NCBI RefSeq assembly: GCF_014200045.1
Contig: NZ_JACHOV010000003.1
Span: forward strand, 266,001-330,000
Direction: 5' to 3'
DNA: 64,000 bases
Origin: Rhizorhapis suberifaciens
GTDB lineage: Bacteria; Pseudomonadota; Alphaproteobacteria; Sphingomonadales; Sphingomonadaceae
Position 1 is the first letter of the stretch; every line of letters starts with the position of its first letter. Below the pieces are notes generated by a model. That model made no database searches and was not told the DNA's origin. It saw only the letters and a list, made by a program, of their open reading frames with translations. Below are positions 39,064 through 47,899 of this stretch, in pieces. Position numbers and translations under genes: made by a program.

Positions 39064-41487
39064 TCAGAACCTGGTCGATACGCGCAGCATGACTTCGCGA
39101 CCGCGGCTGACGGACCCCTGGTAATCGGCCAGTACGGCAGGCCCGGTTTCGTTGCCCGGCGCCGTGCCGGTGAAGGGAACACCGCTGGCTCTGGCCCAAT
39201 AATATTCATCGGTCAGGTTACGGCCAATCAGCGCGATCTCCCAGCGATCATCCTGCTCTGCAAGGCGCAGCGTTGCGTCGAACAGCTGGTAATTAGGTAC
39301 CCGTGCATATGGAGTGGAGCTCGGGTCCGAGAAGTAGCTGGCGCTGAACGTCATGTTCGTCGAAAGGCCCAGTTTCATTCCGGCGCCGACCGGCATGTCA
39401 TAGTCAAAGCCGACATTGCCCGTCCATTCCGGTGCGCGAACCACTTGTCCGCCCGCCAGATCCTGCAAAGATCCGTTTTGGCCGGGAGCAGCGGACATCG
39501 CCTGCCCCGGCTGGCCCCCTGGAACGGGCACGAATGAGCAGCCGAGCGCTTTGGTCTGGCCCCGGTAGCAGTTCGCAAAATAGTCCAGGTAGCGCGCCTT
39601 GTTATAGGCCACGGCGCCGCGCAGGCTCAGCCCCTCCAACGGCGTGCGGTAGGAAAAGTCGAATTCCCCGCCCTTGCTCCGCACCTTGCCGACATTCTTG
39701 AGCTCCTGGAAGCCAGTGCCCGTGCTGATCGTGACCTGCAGGCCTTTTACCTCATAGGTATAGAGCGACAGGCTCGTGCGGAGGTCGCCACCAAGCAGGG
39801 ACGCCTTGGCGCCTGCCTCGAAGCCCTTGACGGTCTGCTGGTCGTAATCGACGGGGAGGACTGGGTTGGCCGCACCCCCGTTATAGCCGCCGGAGATGAA
39901 ACCGTGCTTGTAGGAGCCGTAGATGTTCAGGTTCCGGTCGGGATGGTATGACAGCGTGACTTCGGGCGAGAAGTCGTTCCAGCTGTCTTTGGAACCCTGG
40001 GCGAGGATCGGCACCCGGGGCAGAAGAAGCCCGGTTGTCGGATCAACGGCAAGTCCGGTTTCGGCGACCGGCAGACTTTTCTTCTCGTAGGAATAACGAC
40101 CACCCGCTGACAGTTCGAACTGCTCGGTGATGTCCCACTGCATCTGCATGAACGCCGAATAGGCGCGGCCTTTCTGCTCGGATACGTTGTTCGCGATCGG
40201 CAATGGAATGAGCGGCGGCACCGTGGTGAAAGCCGTTCCGTTGAAAAAGGCTCTCAAAGCCTGCTTGGCCTTGCTCGTCTGAAAGTGACCGCCGATCATG
40301 AAATTGACAGGCTCGTCGAAATTGCTGGTGAGGCGAAGTTCTTCCGAAAGTTCCGTGAAGCTCAACGTTGGATGAGATGCCACCATGTTTGCCGGCAAAT
40401 AGGTCGCGGTCACGTTAATGAAGTCATCGGATTTTTGATAAAACAAACCGGTCACCGAGGTAAGCGTCAACACGTCGCTCGGGCGATAGTTCATTTCGTA
40501 GCTGACCAGCGCCTGTTTGCTATCCCCTCTCAGCTGGCCATCGTTTTCGCCAAAAGGCGGATGGCGCAGGGCGAAGTTATCCGTCCGAGCGCCGATCGAA
40601 ACCTGGTCATCGGCGCGGCAATTGTCGACCTGGGGCAACAGCGGGGCACCGCCCGGACATGCCACAAGCTGGAGATTGGACGTGAACCCGTCGCTATGGA
40701 TCTCGCCATAGGTGACCTTCAGGCGGGCGTCGAAATTGTCCGTCGGCTCCCACATCAATGTCCCGCGCACGAGGAATTCCTCGGACCTTGGCGCATATTG
40801 ATGCCTGGGCGCGGTGATCTCGCTGCGCGGCGTGGTGTTGCGAACCCAGCCGCGCATCTTCGATCCATAGGCCGCGATGCGAAAGCCGAGATCCTCGGTG
40901 ATCGGACCGGCGACATAGCCTTCGCCGCGCCACTCATGGGCGTTGAACTCATAGCCAACCGACGCCTTGCCCTCAAATGTCTTCGTCGGATCGCCGGTGC
41001 GGATGGAGATGACGCCGCCGGGGCTGTTCTTGCCATAGAACAGCGCCTGAGGCCCCTTCAGAACTTCGACCTGCTGCATGTCCATCTGTCCCATGCGGCG
41101 AACGGTGGCGCGCGCCACCTGCACGCCATCGATGTTGAACGACACCGCCTGGTCGGCAAAGGGGTTGCCGTCCGAGCCGCTGATACCCCGGATCACAATG
41201 CTGCCGCCCCCGCCGGTGGCGCTTTCGGCAACGATCAGCTGGGGCACGAGGCGGGCGAGGCCATCCATCGAATTGACGCCGCGCTTTTCCAGTTCGGCGC
41301 CGCTTACCGCGGTGATCGCGACGGGCACGTCGATGAGCGACTCTTGGCGCTTGCGCGCGGTCACCACGATGTCGCCGATGCTCGGATCGCCCTGAGAAAC
41401 AGTGTAGCCCTGAGCGATTGCCGGCGCGGCATATGCGAACAGGCTCCCGCAGATCGTTGCAGCTGCCGCATGCTTCCAGTTCTTCAT
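39064..41487 (-). CDS. TonB-dependent receptor (island copy 2)
   Basis: An 807-residue outer-membrane receptor. The signal peptide (KHAAAATICGSLFAYAAPAIAQ) is followed by DIVVTARKRQESLIDVPVAI, ELEKRGVNSMDGLARL and the plug end QQVEVLKGPQALFYGKNSPGG, then a barrel ending in STRF. ATG 41487 follows GGGGAGA; an in-frame ATG at 41526 is less likely. The next gene, an SMP-30-type hydrolase, starts 17 bases after its stop. Control element B lies about 118 bases upstream. It is a paralogue of the receptor at 29731-32163, suggesting duplication within the island and perhaps import of two related substrates. Confidence 0.93.
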   Translation of the reverse strand: MKNWKHAAAATICGSLFAYAAPAIAQGYTVSQGDPSIGDIVVTARKRQESLIDVPVAITAVSGAELEKRGVNSMDGLARLVPQLIVAESATGGGGSIVIRGISGSDGNPFADQAVSFNIDGVQVARATVRRMGQMDMQQVEVLKGPQALFYGKNSPGGVISIRTGDPTKTFEGKASVGYEFNAHEWRGEGYVAGPITEDLGFRIAAYGSKMRGWVRNTTPRSEITAPRHQYAPRSEEFLVRGTLMWEPTDNFDARLKVTYGEIHSDGFTSNLQLVACPGGAPLLPQVDNCRADDQVSIGARTDNFALRHPPFGENDGQLRGDSKQALVSYEMNYRPSDVLTLTSVTGLFYQKSDDFINVTATYLPANMVASHPTLSFTELSEELRLTSNFDEPVNFMIGGHFQTSKAKQALRAFFNGTAFTTVPPLIPLPIANNVSEQKGRAYSAFMQMQWDITEQFELSAGGRYSYEKKSLPVAETGLAVDPTTGLLLPRVPILAQGSKDSWNDFSPEVTLSYHPDRNLNIYGSYKHGFISGGYNGGAANPVLPVDYDQQTVKGFEAGAKASLLGGDLRTSLSLYTYEVKGLQVTISTGTGFQELKNVGKVRSKGGEFDFSYRTPLEGLSLRGAVAYNKARYLDYFANCYRGQTKALGCSFVPVPGGQPGQAMSAAPGQNGSLQDLAGGQVVRAPEWTGNVGFDYDMPVGAGMKLGLSTNMTFSASYFSDPSSTPYARVPNYQLFDATLRLAEQDDRWEIALIGRNLTDEYYWARASGVPFTGTAPGNETGPAVLADYQGSVSRGREVMLRVSTRF

Positions 41488-41604
41488 GACATCTCCCCTA
41501 GTGCGACTGTGTGCCGCTTCAATCAAGCTGTGGACACGCTTTGTCCACGATGCCTGATCTTGTTTATATTTACACCAGTGGACGCGATCCGAAGTCCCGC
41601 TGGC

Positions 41605-41696
41605 TTTATTCAGTGGCAGTCAGTGACAATATGTGACGCAGCTCTACGGTCTAGCAGATTAATTGAACCGCTGTTTTAATCGCGCTCCCCTTTGCC
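41605..41696 (-). promoter_or_regulatory. Conserved control element, copy B, upstream of TonB receptor 2
   Basis: The core TCTAGCAGATTAATTGAA is at 41650-41667, with CAGTGACAATATGTGACGCA before it, in which GTGAC recurs at 10-base spacing, and CTGTTTTAATCGCGCT after it. It matches copy A nearly base for base across about 75 positions apart from a short insertion, and is oriented toward the receptor gene. Confidence 0.6.
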
Positions 41697-41736
41697 AAGT
41701 CGAGGATCGTCCAGAGCCAAAAAGCCGAGGCGGCGG

Positions 41737-41841
41737 TTCAATTCTGTTCGTATTGAGAGGATGAAACGCAAACTCGTTGCCAAAGGCGTCTACCGACCGG
41801 AACTCGACGCGGTGGCGGCGATTTGGCTACTGCAAATCTAG
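41737..41841 (+). pseudogene. TetR regulator fragment (paralogue of the gene at 35668-36303)
   Basis: Thirty-four codons reading FNSVRIERMKRKLVAKGVYR then PELDAVAAIWLLQI and a stop. They align with residues about 132-165 of the intact TetR protein (FNSVRIEKMIRKLIAKGIYR, PDLDAVAATWMLLV) at roughly three quarters identity, also at DNA level. Both the HTH and the C-terminus are missing. The fragment stands directly before control element C in the same relative order (tetR, element, operon) as the intact copy, which points to an old duplication of the tetR-promoter unit. Confidence 0.8.
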
Positions 41842-41849
41842 TGATCTGT

Positions 41850-41925
41850 CCTTTAAAATGGCGATTCAATTAATCTGCTAGACCGTAGAGCTGTGTCTCA
41901 TATTGTCACTGGATAAGCCTCGGGG
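41850..41925 (+). promoter_or_regulatory. Conserved control element, copy C, upstream of the MFS gene
   Basis: An inverted copy of elements A and B, reading in the MFS direction: CTTTAAAATGGCGATTCAAT, TAATCTGCTAGACCGTAGAG and CTGTGTCTCATATTGTCACT. The core (reverse complement TCTAGCAGATTAATTGAA) is at 41865-41882. The MFS ATG is 300 bases downstream and no gene is evident in between, so a longer leader or a second promoter is possible. Confidence 0.55.
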
Positions 41926-42224
41926 CAGAATGAGCGGAACGGCTGGAGGCCGATGCAGCGATGGATCATACTAAGCGGAAAATCTTGGCGACGGCGTCGC
42001 GCTGACTTCCACTGGCGGTTCGTCAGATCGCCCCTTCCTTCGTGCACATCCCGGACGGGCGATGCGGAACTCCGTTTGACGGCGTAGCGAGCGTTCTTCG
42101 GAACGGCCTATCCATTCCTCGTTTGCCGCGGCATTCGCCGCGATGCTTTGTGGGGTAATCAATTTACCCTGCCACCGATGGTTGAAAAATAAGACTGCGA
42201 ATGCCGCAAGGGAGAGTAGAGAAA

Positions 42225-43559
42225 ATGCACGCGTCCATCAGCACTGAAGCGCCCAGTTCTTTAAAGGTTGGCGCTGGGCCATGGCTGGTTCTCTTTATGT
42301 TGGCGGCGCTTTATACATTTTCGCTGGTCGATCGAAATATTCTCATCCTGCTGATCGGCCCGATCAAGACAGAGTTTCAGCTCAACGATATACAGATCGG
42401 TTTGCTGGTCGGCACAGCTTTTGCCATTGTCTATGCGTTTCTGGGCGTACCGGCAGGCCGCATAGCCGATCAAGGCAACCGCAAACTGCTGATCGCCGCG
42501 GGTGCGATCATCTGGTGCCTTTGCACGATCGGATCGGCCTTTGCCGCCAGCTACGTCATATTGGTCTTGCTCCGACTGGGTCTCGCTGCCGGTGAAGCGG
42601 TGCTGACGCCAGCGGCGCATTCGATGATCGGCGATCTTTTTCCGCGTGAAAAGCGCAGTCTGGCCGCGAGCCTTTACACGACCGCTGGCCTAATTGGCCC
42701 GCCCCTGGCGTTTTCCGGCGGCGCCCTAATCATCGCGGGCATCGAAGCTGCGAAGGCCGGCGGCGTTCAGATCGACATGCAGATCTGGCAACTTGTGCTT
42801 CTTGCGGTGGGCCTGCCGTCCCTGGCTTTGTCCATCCTGTTTCTGCTGACGGCCCGCGAGCCGCAGCGGACGAACGAGCATGGCCAGGCGCATGCGGTTA
42901 CAAAGCGCGATGTCATCCGCCAGATCGCGGCCCACAAAAAAATGTATTCCGGGCTTTTTTTAACCACCGCGTCCGCGGGAGGGTTCTGCTACGCGCTCAA
43001 TTACTGGACGGTAGAGTCGCTCAAGCGGGATTTTGGCTGGTCTGCGGTAGAGGCCGGATCGGCCTATGGCCCGGTCGTTTTCGTGGGGAGCATACTCGGG
43101 GTGATGGGAGTACCCTGGATCACTTCCCGCGTGAAAGCACGGGGGCGCATGGATGCCGTCATTCTGGTCACCATGGCTTGTATGGCCATGGCCTTTCCAT
43201 CGTTGTCCATCGGCTTGATGCTGCCCGACCCAGTGGTTCGGCTGGCATTGATTGGATTGGGTTCGGCCGCAGGGCTGGGTGGCGTCACCAATATCGTGGT
43301 TTCCATGCAGGAGGTCGCGCCCGCTCGGATGAGGGGGACATTTGTGGCGTTGCTGTACATGGGCCTCACGCTGTTGGGCGCAGGCGTGGTTCCGGTCGCT
43401 GTCCCGATGCTGGGCGATATGCTCCACGGCCTGACTGGGGGACTGGCGACCGTCTGCGGAGCGCTCAGCGCATTTGGCCTGTTACTGCTCTGGTGGATAC
43501 GCGCCGATTTCGAACGTGAAGCGATTGCCGGCTTCCCTGTCGTTGGTGCCCGCATCTAG
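42225..43559 (+). CDS. MFS transporter, spinster-like
   Basis: A 444-residue major facilitator with 12 predicted helices. The first helix contains LYTFSLVDRNILILLIGPI with the charged D-R pair typical of spinster-like and organic-acid MFS proteins; the loop 2-3 signature is GVPAGRIADQGNRKLLIAAG, and GAYGP-like residues appear in the second half (AGSAYGPVVFVGSILG). It should import or export an organic acid or amphipathic product at the inner membrane. ATG 42225 follows GGGAGAG at 42210; an in-frame upstream ATG at 42201 lacks a good site. Element C upstream links it to the LuxE and TonB receptor operons. Confidence 0.9.
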   Translation: MHASISTEAPSSLKVGAGPWLVLFMLAALYTFSLVDRNILILLIGPIKTEFQLNDIQIGLLVGTAFAIVYAFLGVPAGRIADQGNRKLLIAAGAIIWCLCTIGSAFAASYVILVLLRLGLAAGEAVLTPAAHSMIGDLFPREKRSLAASLYTTAGLIGPPLAFSGGALIIAGIEAAKAGGVQIDMQIWQLVLLAVGLPSLALSILFLLTAREPQRTNEHGQAHAVTKRDVIRQIAAHKKMYSGLFLTTASAGGFCYALNYWTVESLKRDFGWSAVEAGSAYGPVVFVGSILGVMGVPWITSRVKARGRMDAVILVTMACMAMAFPSLSIGLMLPDPVVRLALIGLGSAAGLGGVTNIVVSMQEVAPARMRGTFVALLYMGLTLLGAGVVPVAVPMLGDMLHGLTGGLATVCGALSAFGLLLLWWIRADFEREAIAGFPVVGARI

Positions 43560-43577
43560 TTGTTCGGTCCCGGATCT

Positions 43578-44258
43578 TCAATGGCTCATGGAAATCACGA
43601 CCCGCCCTCGGATTCGACCTTCCAGAATCTCATGACCAAGCTGGATAACGTCCTCGATGCCCGCCGTCGTGGTCATGGCGGCGAGTTTCTCATGGTCAAG
43701 CTCTCGGGCCAGACGTCTCCAGGCTTCCAGGCGAAGTGCTTTCGGCGCCATGACGGAGTCGATACCGAGCAGACTTACACCACGTAAGATGAACGGCGCC
43801 ACCGACGAGGGCAGATCCATCCCGCCAGCCAGGCCGCAGGCTGCGACGGCACCGCGATACTTTGTGCTCGCAAGGACGCTTGCAAGCGTCGTGGATCCGA
43901 CCGAGTCAACGCCCGCGGCCCAACGCTCCTTGGCGAGTGGCTGGCCTGATCCGGCCAGTTCCGCACGATCCAGGATCTCGGTCGCGCCGAGTTCCTTGAG
44001 ATAGTCCGTTGCACTTGCCCGGCCCGTGGAGGCGATGACATGCCAGCCCGCTCTTGCGAGCAGAGCAATAGCGATCGAGCCGAGACCGCCCGCCGCTCCG
44101 GTAACGATAACCGGACCATAGCTTGGTGTGACGCCCTGATGCTCGATCGCCATCAAGGCGAGCATCGCGGTGTAGCCTGCGGTGCCGACAGCCATGGCCT
44201 GGGCGCCGCTTATGCCTTCGGGCAGCGGAATCAGCCATTCGCCTTTCACGCGCGCGCT
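43578..44258 (-). pseudogene. AcuI/YhdH-type oxidoreductase, 5' end deleted
   Basis: About 226 codons of an MDR acrylyl-CoA/quinone reductase: ARVKGEWLIPLPEGISGAQA, the Rossmann VIVTGAAGGLGSIAIALLAR and a proper C-terminal end (GRIRGRVVISMSH). Family members have about 325-330 residues, and the N-terminal 100 or so, including most of the GroES-like domain, are missing. Homology stops near 44258, exactly where the oppositely oriented CurA-type fragment begins. The remaining frame is open, but without its first domain it is unlikely to work. Confidence 0.75.
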
Positions 44259-44710
44259 TCTGGATGATTTCGGCTTCGATGTAGCTCTTGACCATTATGC
44301 AGAGGATTTCGAGGCGCGGTTGAGCGCGGCTTGCCCCGATGGGATCGACGTCTATTTTGAGAATGTCGGCGGCCGGGTGCTTGCGGCTGTTTTGCCGTTG
44401 CTCAACCAATTTGCCCGCGTGCCGGTGTGTGGCCTGGTCGCCCATTATTCAGGAGTCCGCCGGTGCACCGGATCAATTCCTTGCTTTCATGCGCGATATT
44501 CTGGTCAAGAGCATAACCTTTCGCGGCTTCATCAACTCTGACCTGATGGAATATTATCCGGCATTTCTGGAAGAGGTCGGTGCTGGAATTGCGAATGGCG
44601 CTATCCGCTATCGCGAGGACGTCGTGACAGGCCTCCCGCAGGCTCCTGATGCGTTCATCGGCATGCTCAAGGGCAAAAACTTCGGTAAGCTGCTTGTCAA
44701 GCTTCGCTAG
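44256..44710 (+). pseudogene. CurA-like NADP oxidoreductase fragment, truncated and frameshifted
   Basis: The C-terminal half of an MDR2/prostaglandin-reductase-type enzyme. The first frame reads FGFDVALDHYAEDFEARLSA then GIDVYFENVGGRVLAAVLPL and PVCGLVAHYS to about 44450; a shift of one base puts the rest (PDQFLAFMRDILVKSITFRG, FINSDLMEYYPAFLEEV to KGKNFGKLLVKLR) in the next frame, ending TAG at 44710. The N-terminal half is absent. It abuts the AcuI-type fragment head to head, so a deletion or recombination joined two broken genes here, just inside the right edge of the island. Confidence 0.8.
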
Positions 44711-44766
44711 AGCATCGGTTGATAAGCGGATTTTGCGGCCCAGGGATGGAGACCGGTGAGAAGATG

Positions 44767-44793
44767 TCAATCCTCACCGGCAGCACAATTTTT
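44767..44793 (+). repeat. attR-like direct repeat of the tRNA-Thr 3' end
   Basis: Twenty bases (44767-44786) identical to tRNA-Thr 20333-20352, then one mismatch and ATTTTT as at the tRNA. No cloverleaf is present around it, so it is a pure remnant. It marks the right boundary of the island; core genes start 200 bases further on. Confidence 0.85.
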
Positions 44794-44992
44794 CATCATA
44801 TGCCAAATAACATATAAAATTCCTTCGGGCCAAAGTGATCTGCTTGGTCCACGCAGGCATTCCGGAGCAGCTTTGCGTCCTTTGACTTCAGATCCATGTT
44901 GGGCGTGGAGAGTGGGGTCCGGAAGCAACACGTTAACCATTTGTAAGCCTGGTTCCGCTTAGGTTCTTCAGGACCTCAAGCAGGTGGGACCA

Positions 44993-45619
44993 ATGCGGAT
45001 ATTCGGACGAGAATCCATGCCGGATCAGCGGGAAACAGATGGAAACACGCGGACCGATTCGGGCGCGTCACGCCGGATCAGGCTGCTCATCGTGGATGAG
45101 GAGGCTACTGCCCTCAGCGTCATGGGACGCCGGCTGTCGCACCTGGGACATGATGTGGTGCTCGCCGAAAACGGCTTTGTCGCACTTAGTCAAATGCAGG
45201 CGCAGCGTTTTGACGTCATCCTGATCGACATGACGATGTCGGCCTTGTCGGGCATCGAAACCATGAAGAAGATGCGGGCATCGGGCCTTCTGGCTGACGC
45301 AATGATCATCATGATTTCTGGACGGGCGGAAAGCCATGCTGCCGTGGTGGCCCTGTCTGAAGGCGCCGACGATCATATTGTAAAGCCTTTTGATTTCGAT
45401 GTTCTCGATATTCGCATTCGTCGCCTGGTTGCTCGGGCAGATCAGATGAACATTCTTGCGCGTCACAATGAATTGCTGGACGCTCGCATCGCCCGTCGAG
45501 CAATTGAATTGGGCGAAACCAGAGCTGAACTGGAAGAACTTCACGCGGATCGCGCGCGCCTGGTGCAATCGATCCAGGCCCTTCACGACGAATTGCAACG
45601 GATGGGGCCCGATCGCTGA
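44993..45619 (+). CDS. Single-domain response regulator with coiled-coil tail
   Basis: A 208-residue cytoplasmic regulator. A receiver domain (LLIVDEEATALSVMGRRLSH to about residue 150) has phospho-acceptor Asp79 in DVILIDMTMSAL, the conserved Thr/Ser after MIIMISGRAE and Lys in HIVKPFDFD. The first acidic residues are DEE. The C-terminal 55 residues are a long charged helix (IARRAIELGETRAELEELHA), probably a coiled coil for dimerisation or partner binding; there is no DNA-binding or enzymatic output. ATG 44993 is chosen after GGTGGGA; GTG 44984 and ATG 45017 are alternatives. It may receive phosphate from a kinase elsewhere, as in CpdR or DivK-like systems. Confidence 0.85.
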   Translation: MRIFGRESMPDQRETDGNTRTDSGASRRIRLLIVDEEATALSVMGRRLSHLGHDVVLAENGFVALSQMQAQRFDVILIDMTMSALSGIETMKKMRASGLLADAMIIMISGRAESHAAVVALSEGADDHIVKPFDFDVLDIRIRRLVARADQMNILARHNELLDARIARRAIELGETRAELEELHADRARLVQSIQALHDELQRMGPDR

Positions 45620-45712
45620 ACTTCCCCAGTCACGCGCACGAGCAGCAAAATTACCAAGCGCGATAGCGCAATTTCCTTTAATTACGTGACGTGAAACGCT
45701 AGTGACCCAGCC

Positions 45713-47152
45713 ATGACTGGACCACTGACACTTTACGAAAAGATCTGGAACGCTCACGTCGTTGATCGGCGGGAGGATGGCACCTGCCTTATCTATATCG
45801 ACCGTCACCTTGTGCATGAGGTGACCAGCCCGCAGGCATTTGAGGGTCTCCGTCTTGCCGGGCGCAAGGTGCGTCGTCCGGACCTGACGCTCGCCGTTCC
45901 GGATCACAACCTGCCCACGACGCCGCGGATCGACGCCGCTGGCAATCGCATTCCTATTGAAGATCTGGAGAGCGCCCAGCAACTGGCCGCGCTGGAGCGG
46001 AATGCGCCGGAATTCGGCGTGAAATATATCGGCGCCACAGATGTGGAACAGGGCATTGTCCATGTGATAGGGCCCGAGCAAGGCTTCACTTTGCCAGGCA
46101 CAACCCTTGTCTGCGGCGACAGCCACACTGCGGCACATGGCGCGCTGGGGGCCCTGGCCTTCGGGATCGGCACCAGCGAAGTGGAGCATGTGCTGGCGAC
46201 CCAGACGCTGCTGCTCAAACAATCGAAGACGATGGAAGTACGGGTGGACGGACCTCTTGGTTTTGGCGTCAGTCCCAAGGACGTCATACTGGCCATTATC
46301 GGCAAGATCGGTACTGCCGGCGGCACCGGCTATGTCATCGAATATCGCGGCAGTACCTTTGAAGATATGTCGATCGAAGGACGCCTCACCGTCTCCAACA
46401 TGTCGATCGAGGGTGGCGCGCGCGCCGGCTTGTTTGTCCCTGATGAAAAGACCTTCGCCTATCTGAAGGGCCGTCCGATGGCCCCCCAGGGAACGGATTG
46501 GGACGCGGCCGTTGCTTATTGGAAGACATTGCCGACCGACGAAGGCGCGAAGTTCGACGCCACCGTCACACTCAACGCGGCCGACATAGCGCCCAATGTC
46601 ACCTGGGGCACCAGCCCGGAGGACGTCGTGCCGATCACGGGCGAAGTGCCTGATCCGGAGAGCTTCGCGGACGCCTCCAAACGAGCCGCCGCGTTGAAGG
46701 CGCTCGACTATATGGGCCTGCACAAGGGCCAAAAGATGCAGGACGTGGCCGTTGAGCATATCTTCATCGGAAGCTGCACCAACAGCCGGATCGAAGATTT
46801 GCGCGCCGCTGCATCCGTGCTGAAGGGCCGTCATCTTGCTGGTTCCATAAAGCAGGCATTGGTCGTGCCGGGTTCAGGACTCGTAAAACGGCAAGCTGAG
46901 GCTGAAGGGCTGGACCGTATATTTACAGAAGCGGGGTTTGAGTGGCGGGAACCGGGCTGTTCGGCCTGCCTTGGGATGAATCCCGACAAGGTGCCGAGCG
47001 GCGAACGGTGCGCCTCCACGTCCAATCGCAATTTCATGGGCCGGCAGGGGCCCGGCGCGCGAACGCATCTGGTCTCGCCCACAATGGCGGCGGCCGCAGC
47101 CGTGACCGGACGGTTGACCGACGTGCGGGAATTAATGAGGAATTCGGAATGA
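45713..47152 (+). CDS. leuC: 3-isopropylmalate dehydratase large subunit
   Basis: A 479-residue aconitase-family subunit that, with LeuD, isomerises 2-isopropylmalate to 3-isopropylmalate in leucine synthesis. The 4Fe-4S cysteines are in [13 protein letters not shown] and [11 protein letters not shown]; substrate-binding segments [21 protein letters not shown] and the C-terminal [20 protein letters not shown] are intact. The stop overlaps the start of a 35-codon ORF (ATGA at 47149-47152), which in turn overlaps leuD. Confidence 0.97.
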   Translation: MTGPLTLYEKIWNAHVVDRREDGTCLIYIDRHLVHEVTSPQAFEGLRLAGRKVRRPDLTLAVPDHNLPTTPRIDAAGNRIPIEDLESAQQLAALERNAPEFGVKYIGATDVEQGIVHVIGPEQGFTLPGTTLVCGDSHTAAHGALGALAFGIGTSEVEHVLATQTLLLKQSKTMEVRVDGPLGFGVSPKDVILAIIGKIGTAGGTGYVIEYRGSTFEDMSIEGRLTVSNMSIEGGARAGLFVPDEKTFAYLKGRPMAPQGTDWDAAVAYWKTLPTDEGAKFDATVTLNAADIAPNVTWGTSPEDVVPITGEVPDPESFADASKRAAALKALDYMGLHKGQKMQDVAVEHIFIGSCTNSRIEDLRAAASVLKGRHLAGSIKQALVVPGSGLVKRQAEAEGLDRIFTEAGFEWREPGCSACLGMNPDKVPSGERCASTSNRNFMGRQGPGARTHLVSPTMAAAAAVTGRLTDVRELMRNSE

Positions 47153-47256
47153 AGGTGGCCTGGTATCTCTTGCTTCTGGGAACGATAATCAGTGGCGCCA
47201 TGGCCATTACCGCGGGCAGCAGGGCGGCTCCGCAAACGGTGGAGGGCAAGCGATAA
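47149..47256 (+). CDS. 35-residue membrane-like ORF coupled between leuC and leuD
   Basis: A 35-codon frame from ATG 47149 to TAA 47254-47256. It begins [20 protein letters not shown] and ends [15 protein letters not shown], a single hydrophobic helix or uncleaved signal peptide with a short polar tail. The start overlaps the leuC stop by four bases and its stop overlaps the leuD ATG as TAATG, so ribosomes would pass from leuC to leuD through it. This double coupling and the clean hydrophobic profile argue for translation. Its function is unknown; a structural linker of translation or a tiny membrane protein are both possible. Confidence 0.6.
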   Translation: MKVAWYLLLLGTIISGAMAITAGSRAAPQTVEGKR

Positions 47257-47840
47257 TGGACCCGGTATCGACGATCGAGGGGCGCGCTTATCCCTTTGGC
47301 ATGAAGAATGTCGACACGGACATGATCATTGCCGCAAAATGGTTGAAGACCATCAGCCGCAATGGCCTTGGCGTCGGCGCTTTCGAGGCGCTTCGGCAGG
47401 ATCCCGGCAATGTATTCGACGATCCGGAATATAAGGGTTCGCCGATATTGATCGCGGGGGACAATTTCGGTTGCGGTTCCAGCCGGGAACATGCCGCGTG
47501 GGCGCTCAGCGACATGGGCGTGAAGGCTGTCATCGCTCCCAGCTTTTCCGATATATTTTCAGGCAATGCGTTCAAAAATGGAATCCTGACCGTCGCGCTG
47601 CCCCAGGAGGCCGTCGATCGGCTGTTGGAGGTAGCGAAGACCGATACCATACATGTGGATCTTGAAACGCAGACGGTCACGACCCCATTCCAGGATCGCT
47701 TTGAATTTTCGATCGATCCCTTCCGCAGGCATTGCCTGAAAGAAGGACTGGATGAGGTGGGATTAACGCTCGAACAGGCGCCGATCATTGGGCAGTTCGA
47801 AATGAAGGAGCCTTCCTGGCTGCGGCCAGTGACGGTCTGA
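47256..47840 (+). CDS. leuD: 3-isopropylmalate dehydratase small subunit
   Basis: A 194-residue swivel-domain partner of LeuC. Hallmarks are the N-terminal [20 protein letters not shown], the substrate-contacting [17 protein letters not shown] and [19 protein letters not shown]. The length is in the normal range (about 190-200). Its ATG overlaps the stop of the small ORF that follows leuC, giving a tightly coupled leuC-orf-leuD operon. Confidence 0.97.
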   Translation: MDPVSTIEGRAYPFGMKNVDTDMIIAAKWLKTISRNGLGVGAFEALRQDPGNVFDDPEYKGSPILIAGDNFGCGSSREHAAWALSDMGVKAVIAPSFSDIFSGNAFKNGILTVALPQEAVDRLLEVAKTDTIHVDLETQTVTTPFQDRFEFSIDPFRRHCLKEGLDEVGLTLEQAPIIGQFEMKEPSWLRPVTV

Positions 47841-47899
47841 CTGGCGCAACCTTCTTCCATTCCCTATCTTATTGCCATTCTTTGACGTGAGGGCGAGAT

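Noticed and set aside
45068-46834. A 588-codon antisense frame over the receiver gene and leuC
   Set aside because: It crosses two clearly coding plus-strand genes and shows no recognisable motif.
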